Source: an uncultured Gammaproteobacteria bacterium (GTDB lineage: Bacteria > Pseudomonadota > Gammaproteobacteria > Ga0077536). From it: a stretch of DNA of 13,820 nt. The stretch lies in assembly GCA_903866355.1 (NCBI GenBank), contig CAIPNE010000323.1, positions 1 to 13,820 on the forward strand. The letters run 5' to 3'. Below, piece after piece: positions 7,347 to 13,465 of this stretch. The translations under genes were made by a program, and so were the position numbers. The notes under the pieces were generated by a model. That model had not been told where the DNA came from and searched no databases. It was given only the letters and a program-made list of their open reading frames with translations. Positions within the stretch are counted from its first letter, which is position 1; every line of letters begins with the position of its first letter.

Positions 7347-9079
7347 TTGCACTGCCTCACTGGGTTGACCGTAGCCGCGACGCGCGCATCCAGAGACCGC
7401 CTGATCTGGTACATGGCACCGATGATCTGCCCAGCGGATTGCAATCGCTGGCGCTGGCTTTCCAGCAGATTGCCCTGCAATCGGTCTACTGGCTGATCCC
7501 GGTGCTGGCTGCAACAGCATTCGGCCTGAGTCCGCAGCAGACGATGGGATTTATCTGCATGACGCTGGCGGGTAATGCGCTGGGGGCGCTTCTGCATGGG
7601 ATCAAACGTGGCCCGGTCGGCTCGGGTTACGCCTTGCCCAATGTGCCCACGCCGATTTTCCTCGGGCCCTATCTCTTCGCAGCGGGCAGCGCGGCCACGC
7701 TGGGTGCAGCCGGGGCGGCCCTGATCGTGGCCTCGCTGCTGGCGCTGCTGCTCTTCCTGGCCATGCCGCGATTGCTCAGCCTAATTCCGCCGGAGCTCAC
7801 TGGGGTGGTTGTCTTCATGATCGGTGCCAGCCTGCTGCCGCGTGCTGGTGCGCTGGTACTGCGGGATATCGCCTCGGGTCTGCCGGAGCTGCCAGCCATC
7901 GCCTTGCTGCTGGCCAGCCTCGCGGTCATGGTCGTTACCGCCCTGCTGCGGTGGCCGCTGTCGCGGTTTGCCGTGATCCTAGGCGGCGTACTGGGGATGG
8001 GCGTGGCGGTCCTGCTGCTCATGGGGGATCCGACTGCCAAAGCCCTGATCTCGGACGAACCTTGGTTTGCGCTGCCAAGGCCGGTGCTGCCGGCTTTCGG
8101 TCAGCTGACCTGGAGCCTGATCCTGCCGTTCTTCATTGCGGCCTTTTGCTGCGTGCCGTCCTGGCTGGGGGACATGCTGACCTATCAGCGCGGCACCGAT
8201 GCCGTCTGGGTTCGTCCTGACATGGCGCCCTTGCGGCGTGGCGTCGTGGCCGGGCACCTAGCGGACTGCGTCTCCGGCCTGCTGGGCGGGTTTGGCACCA
8301 GCACTTCATCGGCCTGCGTGGGCCTGTCGGTGGCGACACGGGCTTATAGTCGCCGCGCCACCTACGTGGGATCGGCCATCCTGCTGTTGCTGGCGTGTTC
8401 ACCGAAGCTGGTATCGATCTTCGTGCTGCTGCCCGGTCCGGTCGCGGCGGCCATGCTCGTGTTTGTCAGCAGCGTCATGCTGGCCGGCGGCGCCACGCTG
8501 ATGGCTTCACGCGTGCTGGATGCCCGCCGCGCGGCCTGTGTCGGCTTGGGGCTGTCGGCGGGACTGATGGCCCTGAGTAATCCGGTGCAGCTGACCCACT
8601 ACCTGCCTGCCGCACTGCTGGCGCCAGTGACGCTGGCCTTTGCCACGGCGTTTGCGTTGCATCTACTGACACTGCCGCTGGTGGGGCGGCGCATCGACGC
8701 GCAACTGGACCTGCGGACCGAGCCGGGTCTGGCCATCGATCGCCTCGTCGAGAAGGCGGCGGGTCACTGGGCCCTGCGCCACAGGACAGCAGACACGATC
8801 CGCCACGCGCTGGTGGAGGTCACCGAAATGCTCGCGCAGCGCGGCCTAGGCGAGGTGCTCCTGCGTCTGCGTTTTGATGATGGCCGGGTGCGCGTCCGGG
8901 TGCAGCATGACGGGCGGGCGCTGCCCGTTCCGGCGCCACGCCCGCTGGCCGAGGATGTGCTCGGCGATGCCTTCGTCCGCGAGTCGTTCGGCATGTGGCT
9001 GGTCACCCGTGAAGCGCTGGAGTACACCCGCCAGCAACGGGGTGAGCACGCGACCATTGAGCTTGAGTACCGCGACTGA
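7343..9079 (+). CDS. NCS2 (SLC23) family permease fused to a degenerate HATPase/anti-sigma-like C-terminal domain
   Basis: A 578-residue inner-membrane protein. Residues 1-30 carry the RPPDLVHGTDDLP lead-in typical of xanthine/uracil permeases. About a dozen hydrophobic segments follow to roughly residue 448, including FQQIALQSVYWLIPVLAAT (first membrane helix) and the discontinuous region GGFGTSTSSACVGLSVATR. The NCS2 signature [QEP]-N-x-G-x4-T-[RKG] appears here as A324-C325-V-G327 ... T332-R333, so the two substrate-side residues are changed and purine or pyrimidine transport cannot be assumed. Residues about 449-578 resemble RsbW/HATPase_c_2 domains: a helix HALVEVTEML with Met496 where the N-box Asn would sit, VQHDGRALP in place of the D-x-G box, and an end FGMWLVTREALEYT. 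ATP binding is therefore doubtful. Leucine codons are almost all CTG, unlike the neighbours. ATG 7343 is coupled to a leader ORF. Confidence 0.82.
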   Translation: MIALPHWVDRSRDARIQRPPDLVHGTDDLPSGLQSLALAFQQIALQSVYWLIPVLAATAFGLSPQQTMGFICMTLAGNALGALLHGIKRGPVGSGYALPNVPTPIFLGPYLFAAGSAATLGAAGAALIVASLLALLLFLAMPRLLSLIPPELTGVVVFMIGASLLPRAGALVLRDIASGLPELPAIALLLASLAVMVVTALLRWPLSRFAVILGGVLGMGVAVLLLMGDPTAKALISDEPWFALPRPVLPAFGQLTWSLILPFFIAAFCCVPSWLGDMLTYQRGTDAVWVRPDMAPLRRGVVAGHLADCVSGLLGGFGTSTSSACVGLSVATRAYSRRATYVGSAILLLLACSPKLVSIFVLLPGPVAAAMLVFVSSVMLAGGATLMASRVLDARRAACVGLGLSAGLMALSNPVQLTHYLPAALLAPVTLAFATAFALHLLTLPLVGRRIDAQLDLRTEPGLAIDRLVEKAAGHWALRHRTADTIRHALVEVTEMLAQRGLGEVLLRLRFDDGRVRVRVQHDGRALPVPAPRPLAEDVLGDAFVRESFGMWLVTREALEYTRQQRGEHATIELEYRD

Positions 9080-9175
9080 CATACGATGGCCCCCGTCTTG
9101 CTTAACCTCAGGTGCCCAAGGCAGACTCACCATCGCCCCACCCAAACACCACTCGCCTCTTTGGAGGAGCACCCA

Positions 9176-9721
9176 GTGCTAACGTTAGACACCCTCCGCC
9201 GCACGCTGGCCACCGGTTTGTTCTGGGCCGCCACGCTACTCAGCGCGCCAGCGAGTGCCAGCCTGTTATGGCACTGGCAGTACACCGGCGTGGCTATCGA
9301 GGCACGCGGACAGTTCACGACCACCGACAGCGCCAACAGCAATGGCTATTACGAAATTATCGGCATCACGGGAACCCGCAACGGTGAGGCCATTACCAGT
9401 TTAATCGCCACGGGTGAGAGTATTCCTGGCAACGAGCCTTATGCGTCAGACAATTGGTTGCGACCCGGCCTGGACCGCCAACTCACCGAGCATGGCTTTG
9501 GGTTTAGCACCGCCGGCGGCCGCTACGCGAACCTCTTTTGGGCCGATTGGCTTGACCCGCAAAGCACTGTGGAAGTGCTTACCGAAGCCCCCGATACGTT
9601 TATCGACGAGGTTGCCGTGAGCTTCTCAGCCGAGCTAATCCCCGAGCCCAGCACCATCGGCCTGCTGCTGGGCGGGCTTGCGATGCTCGGCCTGAGCGTC
9701 CGGCAGCGGCTGCGGCGTTAG
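9176..9721 (+). CDS. PEP-CTERM sorting-domain exported protein
   Basis: The 181-residue protein begins with a signal peptide (RRTLATGLFWAATLLSAPASA, likely cut after ASA). It ends with the PEP-CTERM signal: IPEPST with PEP at 156-158, a hydrophobic membrane segment GLLLGGLAMLGLSV, and a basic tail RQRLRR. Exosortase (EpsH/XrtA-type) recognises this tail, and such proteins are usually tied to exopolysaccharide or biofilm. The middle part (about 28-150) is rich in Gly, Ser, Thr and acidic residues, with FTTTDSANSNGYYEIIGITG and LFWADWLDP. It resembles a common PEP-CTERM ectodomain of unknown role. I chose GTG 9176 because GGAGGAG lies 6 bases upstream and the signal peptide then starts at once. 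The longer frame from 9086 adds 30 unlikely residues. No exosortase gene is in the window. It lies 96 bases after the permease. Confidence 0.85.
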   Translation: MLTLDTLRRTLATGLFWAATLLSAPASASLLWHWQYTGVAIEARGQFTTTDSANSNGYYEIIGITGTRNGEAITSLIATGESIPGNEPYASDNWLRPGLDRQLTEHGFGFSTAGGRYANLFWADWLDPQSTVEVLTEAPDTFIDEVAVSFSAELIPEPSTIGLLLGGLAMLGLSVRQRLRR

Positions 9722-9754
9722 CCGCACCGACCGCGTTTTAGCACCGCGGGCTTC

Positions 9755-9823
9755 GGGGGCTTAGACCCCCATCGACGCTGACCAGCAGGGAACCGCCAAG
9801 CGCCCTGCCCCGTTGGCCGGGGC
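9755..9823. terminator. GC-rich hairpins between convergent genes
   Basis: Two inverted repeats lie between the PEP-CTERM stop and the acyl-CoA synthetase stop. GGGGG/CCCCC (9755-9759 and 9766-9770) has a 6-base loop, and GCCCCG/CGGGGC (9807-9812 and 9818-9823) has a 5-base loop. Neither is followed by a U-tract on either strand, so the terminator role rests on position. Confidence 0.3.
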
Positions 9824-9852
9824 CTGCCGCCATGCGTGGTGACGAACCCGCG

Positions 9853-11481
9853 CTAGTTGTTTTGCGCAAACATCTCTCTGAGTTTGAGCTTGTAGAACTT
9901 GCCGGTTGCGGTGCGGGGCAACGCGTCGATAAATTCCACGCGGTCCGGGATTTGCCATTTTGCAAAACCATTCGCCAGCAAGTGGGTGGCCAGTTGCGCC
10001 GGACTGACCGTGTGGCCCGCGCGCAAAACGACGTAGGCCAACGGGCGTTCATCCCATTTGGGATCCGGGATGGCGATAACGGCGGCCTCAGCGACCGCCG
10101 GATGGCCCATGATGGCGTTCTCCAGATCCACCGAACTAATCCATTCACCGCCGGACTTAATAAGGTCCTTGGTGCGATCGGTGATACGCACAAAGCCAAG
10201 TTCGTCCATGGTGGCCACATCCCCGGTGCGCAGCCAGCCATCGGCGGTGAATTTGTCGGCCGTCACCGGCACCTCGTAGTAGCTGCCGGTGATGAAAGGT
10301 CCGCGCACTTGAATTTCCCCGACGGTTTTGCCGTCCCATGGGGCATCGCTGTCGTCATCCGCGCGGATGCGGAAATCCACCAGCGGCACCGGCACACCCG
10401 CCATGGCGGCGCGCCGAAAACGTTCGGTTTCGGTGGCGTGCTGTAAGTCGCCCTTGAGATAGGTGACCGCCGCCAAGGGCGAGGTCTCCGTCATGCCCCA
10501 GCCTTGCTGTAGCCAGATATCGTATTTGGCGAACGCGCGAATCAGCGCTTCGGGCACCGCCGAACCACCCACCATGGAACGCATACCCGCCGGCAAACGC
10601 CAGCGCGTGGATTGCGCAGCTTGGGCCGCTTCGTAGGTTTGAATCAGTGTCATCCAAATAGTGGGAACGCCCAAAGAAAGGGTGGGCGGCTGGAGCGTCA
10701 TGAGGTCTAGCAGATCCTCGGCGTGCAAATGCGGGCCCGCGAACACTATTTTTGCGCCCGTGAGAATCACCCCGTAAGGCACCCCCCAACTGTTGGCATG
10801 GAACATCGGCGTGACCGGCAGCACGCAGTCTTGGCTGCGCAATCCCCAAGCGTCACCACTGACGCCCACCAGCGTGTGCAGCACCGTAGAGCGATGCGAA
10901 TACACCACGCCTTTCGGCCGACCCGTGGTCCCCGAGGTGTAGCACATCGCCACGGCATCGGTCTCGAGCTGCGGCGGATAGGCGTAGCCGTCGGGATCGG
11001 CCGTGGCCAACAGCTGCTCGTAATCTAAAAATTCGGGGTCTACCGGCGCGCCGGAAAATGGAAACACGATGACGTGCTCAAAACGATGCAGATCCGCAAA
11101 CTGGCGATAAAGCGGCAGCACAATGTCATCCACAATGAGCACGCGGTCGCCGGCGTCGCTCGCAATCCAACCCAGTTCAGCGGGTGAGAGGCGCAGATTG
11201 AGGGTGTGCATCACCGCACCGGCGGCTGGAATGCCGAAATAGCACTCCAAGTGCGCATGATGATTCCAGCACAGCGTGGCTACCCGGTCGCCCGGCGCAA
11301 CGCCGAGTTTGCACAGTGCCGAGGCCAACGCGCGCGTGCGGCGGTAGTAGTCGGCGTAGGTATGCACGCGCAGCGATTTATCCGGGAGCCGGGAAATAAT
11401 TTCCTGCGTGGCGAACAACCGCCCCGCGCGCTCCAAAAATTGATTCAGAGACAGCTGGGTGTCCATCATGGTCGAGAGCAT
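9853..11481 (-). CDS. Fatty acyl-CoA synthetase (AMP-binding, AlkK/medium-to-long-chain type)
   Basis: This ligase activates a carboxylic acid with ATP to acyl-AMP and then to acyl-CoA. The 542-residue length matches AlkK-type enzymes. Seen: the phosphate-binding loop YTSGTTGRPKG (181-191), the PMFHANSWG segment that lines the acyl pocket in AlkK-like ligases, the A5 motif QQGWGMTETSP, the A7/A8 region DGWLRTGDVA and ITDRTKDLIKSGGEWIS, and the A10 motif TATGKFYKLKLRE with catalytic Lys 528. The acid preferred is not certain, but the whole-length pattern is the fatty-acid group rather than aromatic or acetate ligases. I chose ATG 11481 because GAGGA lies 7 bases upstream; ATGs at 11469 and 11466 are alternatives. 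The longer frame to 11592 would overlap the thioesterase gene. It is cotranscribed with that gene, 47 bases apart. Confidence 0.92.
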   Translation of the reverse strand: MLSTMMDTQLSLNQFLERAGRLFATQEIISRLPDKSLRVHTYADYYRRTRALASALCKLGVAPGDRVATLCWNHHAHLECYFGIPAAGAVMHTLNLRLSPAELGWIASDAGDRVLIVDDIVLPLYRQFADLHRFEHVIVFPFSGAPVDPEFLDYEQLLATADPDGYAYPPQLETDAVAMCYTSGTTGRPKGVVYSHRSTVLHTLVGVSGDAWGLRSQDCVLPVTPMFHANSWGVPYGVILTGAKIVFAGPHLHAEDLLDLMTLQPPTLSLGVPTIWMTLIQTYEAAQAAQSTRWRLPAGMRSMVGGSAVPEALIRAFAKYDIWLQQGWGMTETSPLAAVTYLKGDLQHATETERFRRAAMAGVPVPLVDFRIRADDDSDAPWDGKTVGEIQVRGPFITGSYYEVPVTADKFTADGWLRTGDVATMDELGFVRITDRTKDLIKSGGEWISSVDLENAIMGHPAVAEAAVIAIPDPKWDERPLAYVVLRAGHTVSPAQLATHLLANGFAKWQIPDRVEFIDALPRTATGKFYKLKLREMFAQNN

Positions 11482-11528
11482 GGGCGTGTCCTCAGTGCGC
11501 GAGTTACGGGTGCGCTGGGTGGCGATAG

Positions 11529-12029
11529 TTAAGCGTGAGTGGGGGTCGCAGCATCTGCGACCGTGAGATAGGGTTGACCAACCCACGGCCATGGTGGCAG
11601 CCGCTGCTGGGCAGCGTGCAGCACGGCAATTTGGCGGGTCACGGTTTCGTCAAAAACGCACGCACGGCGCGCTTCCAAATCGAAACTGATCGCCAGACTT
11701 TCGCGCGTGGCGAGCACTTCCGCGCCACGCTGCAAGATCTGTCCAACGCGCAGGCGCTTGAGGTCAAAGTCAACAATACGAGACTCCACCACCAAGTGCT
11801 CCGCCCGCCACGCCAAGCCCCAAAATCGCAGGCGTGCTTCCAGCGCTACGGTGGAGCGGCGCTGCTGCGCGCGCCACGCTGCGGTCAGTCCAACGGCATC
11901 TTTGAGGTCGTCAATCGCGCCATCGAAGGCGGCGGTGTAAAACGCCGGCAGGAGTTGCCCGGCGGCGCTCGTCCACTCGGGCAGAATTCGAACCGAGGTT
12001 AGAACCTGCCCCACTGTGGCGATCGGCAC
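11529..12029 (-). CDS. Hotdog-fold thioesterase, similar to betainyl-CoA thioesterase / carnitine dehydrogenase C-terminal domain
   Basis: A 166-residue protein. Its core (ALEARLRFWGLAWRAEHLVV, ESRIVDFDLKRLRVGQILQR, GAEVLATRESLAISFDLEARRAC) matches the 4HBT-type hotdog layout of betainyl-CoA thioesterases (CdhB) and the C-terminal domain of some L-carnitine dehydrogenases. In those proteins a strand like ESRIVDFDAKRL is followed by LATxE and a VDLxxRR stretch. The similarity is recognised from memory and is remote, so substrate is unknown; hydrolysis of an acyl-CoA is the likely chemistry. The gene sits directly upstream of the acyl-CoA synthetase on the same strand, which supports an acyl-CoA role. 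The start is uncertain: GTG 12029 has GGGAG 5 bases upstream and is preferred; TTG 12050 would add seven residues. Confidence 0.65.
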   Translation of the reverse strand: MPIATVGQVLTSVRILPEWTSAAGQLLPAFYTAAFDGAIDDLKDAVGLTAAWRAQQRRSTVALEARLRFWGLAWRAEHLVVESRIVDFDLKRLRVGQILQRGAEVLATRESLAISFDLEARRACVFDETVTRQIAVLHAAQQRLPPWPWVGQPYLTVADAATPTHA

Positions 12030-12254
12030 CTCAGCTCCCAGCGTGCGCAAACATCACCGGTAATATTTTGCGTTCGGTAGTCACCCGTTCCGGCGGGCAC
12101 GTAGCAGGCGTTACCACGCTGCCATGGCGCGCACGGGCGGCGGTTTTTGGGTCATTCACCGGGATGTTCCTGAAAAAATAGCACGCATTTCACCCAGCGA
12201 TAATCGCACGAAGTTCGCGACCATCGCCAGTTTTTAGCCAAGGTCTACGCAGCG
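12030..12254. other. Intergenic region upstream of the thioesterase gene
   Basis: About 225 bases with lower GC in the middle (runs such as CTATTTTTTCAGG and TAAAAACTGG on the minus strand), consistent with a promoter for the thioesterase-synthetase pair. No clear -35/-10 pair and no gene are seen. Two very short minus-strand frames (about 10 and 13 codons) were not accepted. Confidence 0.4.
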
Positions 12255-12770
12255 TTAAGGGTCTGTCGGCGCAGTTCCTTTGTAAGCCGGAATTTCATCG
12301 TGCGGAAACCACTCGTGGATGCGGGCTTCCTCAAACAGCGTTTCCTGGGTATCGATGCGCCAGTGTCCGTTGTCTAAAATCACCGTGTAGAGCTCAAATT
12401 CTGTGCTGCCCTGATTATTCAGCACGTCTGCCGCGCGCAGAACATTTGGCACCGTGGCAACCGGCGCGCACTGAAAGCGGTTAGTGGCGGCGCGGTGTGC
12501 GGTACGCACGTCCGGATCGGCCAGCTTTACCGCCGCCATTTCGAACATTTTGGCTTGGAGGGTGGCCCACTCAGCGCGCGGACGGCCATCGGTCATTTTG
12601 GCCGTGACGTACTCGTAAGCATCCTCAAAATGTCGCCCCTGCATGGCCCGTAGATAGCCTTCTACCGCGGTGCGTGGTGCCGGATCTGTGGGGCAAGTCG
12701 CCCCGTGATAAAGCCCCCCAAGGAGACCGAGGAACGCCAAACCTAGCCCGCCCAGCAGCAATTTTTTCAT
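12255..12770 (-). CDS. Small exported or membrane-anchored protein with NTF2/DUF4878-like domain, function unknown
   Basis: The 171-residue protein begins MKKLLLGGLGLAFLGLLGGLYHGA, a signal peptide or single N-terminal membrane anchor. C26 follows, but the residues before it (G-A-T) do not form a proper lipobox, so a lipoprotein is unlikely. The rest starts PRTAVEGYLRAMQGRHFEDAYEYVTAKM, the pattern of NTF2-like/DUF4878 domains (helix, then short 'ayexxs' turn). It ends with a strand pair LYTVILDNGHWRIDTQE, also typical of that fold. A second Cys (NRFQCAP) could pair with C26 outside the cytoplasm. ATG 12770 is chosen because GGGAG/AGAGG lies just upstream and the signal peptide then starts at once; the frame upstream to 12812 is not signal-like. 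It may share a transcript with the thioesterase, though 225 bases separate them. I do not recognise a specific function. Confidence 0.7.
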   Translation of the reverse strand: MKKLLLGGLGLAFLGLLGGLYHGATCPTDPAPRTAVEGYLRAMQGRHFEDAYEYVTAKMTDGRPRAEWATLQAKMFEMAAVKLADPDVRTAHRAATNRFQCAPVATVPNVLRAADVLNNQGSTEFELYTVILDNGHWRIDTQETLFEEARIHEWFPHDEIPAYKGTAPTDP

Positions 12771-12790
12771 CGTGCCTCTCCCGGTTACTT

Positions 12791-12810
12791 GCTCACCCAG
12801 CGCCGTGAGC
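12791..12810. repeat. Perfect 6-base inverted repeat in the leader of the NTF2-like gene
   Basis: GCTCAC (12791-12796) and GTGAGC (12805-12810) are separated by 8 bases and lie about 20 bases upstream of the start codon at 12770. This could be a leader hairpin or a regulator-binding site; nothing in the sequence decides between them. Confidence 0.35.
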
Positions 12811-12812
12811 AC

Positions 12813-13442
12813 CTCTGTTGACTCACGCCGTTAGGACCTATTGCCGGCAATCATGGCACGAGTGCGGCCCCAAAATCCTCTGACTCAGCGTTTAAATTCG
12901 GCCGGGCTACGACGCTGATCAAAGCGCCACCAGCAGCCGGCATCGTCCACGCCGCACCGCAACCTGGGCACCAGGACTGAACGCCACGGCGGCGCGGCGG
13001 CAATAACAAATCATCACCCCGTCAATATTGGCCGTGATGGCGCAGGTCCAAACCCATCGCCTGATCGCTCCGGCCCGGCGCTGCGCACGTGTTGGTTCCA
13101 TACCGGCATCAACGCCCTCTAACGACCCCGCCACCTCGCAATCGGTCACCCCGTTCATCGCATGTTGCAAACCATAAATGAGATGGAAGACGTCGGCACG
13201 GCCGGGCGCACCAAACAGCACCAGCGGGCGCGGGGTGAATCAGCGCGCACTGTGGGCGCCCAAAGCGTGTGTACCCAAAGAGGCGATTACAGCCGCGCCA
13301 GTTGCAGGTGGTCGGCTTGAGGGTCCACCCGGTGCGGGGCCAGTAGTTCGCAGGCACAACATCCGCGATAAAGACGGCAAATCGTGCCGCCTAGCCAATC
13401 TCCCAGCACGGTTAGACACCCACCCGTAGAGTGGTGGTTTAT
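12813..13442. other. Region of about 630 bases without a clear gene; possible decayed minus-strand gene
   Basis: No recognised protein or RNA lies here. On the minus strand, coding-like pieces occur in changing frames. One reads CELLAPHRVDPQADHLQLARL and then stops at 13287-13289. A second reads LVLFGAPGRADVFHLIYGLQ and continues, in the frame 12919-13221. A third has a CPGCG pair (Cys codons at 12968-12970 and 12959-12961) and ends at 12851. Stops and frame changes between them would fit a frameshifted pseudogene, but chance in GC-rich DNA is also possible. I found no tRNA, CRISPR or rho-independent terminator in it. Confidence 0.4.
12919..13221 (-). CDS. Doubtful hypothetical ORF, 100 residues
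   Basis: The frame opens with a GTG at 13221 that has no ribosome site, and stops at 12919. The first half (LFGAPGRADVFHLIYGLQHA, then MNGVTDCEVAGSLEGVDAGM) has codon choice like real genes here. The second half is Arg- and Cys-rich and less convincing. No family is recognised. It could be a real small gene, part of a frameshifted gene, or chance. Confidence 0.22.
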   Translation of the reverse strand: MLFGAPGRADVFHLIYGLQHAMNGVTDCEVAGSLEGVDAGMEPTRAQRRAGAIRRWVWTCAITANIDGVMICYCRRAAVAFSPGAQVAVRRGRCRLLVAL

Positions 13443-13445
13443 CAT
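13287..13445 (-). CDS. Candidate Cys-rich small protein, 52 residues
   Basis: ATG at 13445 opens a frame containing GGCLTVLGDWLGGTICRLYR and then GCCACELLAPHRV, ending QADHLQLARL. It has five cysteines (10, 23, 29, 30, 32). Codons in the last third look like those of real genes in this window. There is no clear ribosome site; GGGA lies only just upstream of the ATG. It is divergent from the esterase gene, with 20 bases between the two start codons. No family is recognised, and it may instead be the first piece of a broken gene that continues into 12851-13221. Confidence 0.25.
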   Translation of the reverse strand: MINHHSTGGCLTVLGDWLGGTICRLYRGCCACELLAPHRVDPQADHLQLARL

Positions 13446-13465
13446 GTCCCAATGAGCGCAAAACC

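Noticed and set aside
9086..9175. Longer start for the PEP-CTERM gene
   Set aside because: It would bury the signal peptide behind 30 residues; GTG 9176 follows GGAGGAG at ideal spacing.
9832..10446. 204-residue + strand frame opposite the acyl-CoA synthetase
   Set aside because: It is the antisense shadow of conserved synthetase motifs, with no ribosome site or recognisable domain.
11482..11592. Longer start for the acyl-CoA synthetase
   Set aside because: It overlaps the 3' end of the thioesterase gene and adds residues unlike the family, while ATG 11481 has GAGGA upstream.
11535..12002. 155-residue + strand frame opposite the thioesterase
   Set aside because: Antisense shadow; the minus-strand protein has the hotdog-family pattern and the plus-strand one does not.
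12813..13440. Structured RNA such as RNase P, tmRNA, 6S or a cobalamin riboswitch
   Set aside because: None of the conserved sequence blocks that I know for these RNAs is present.
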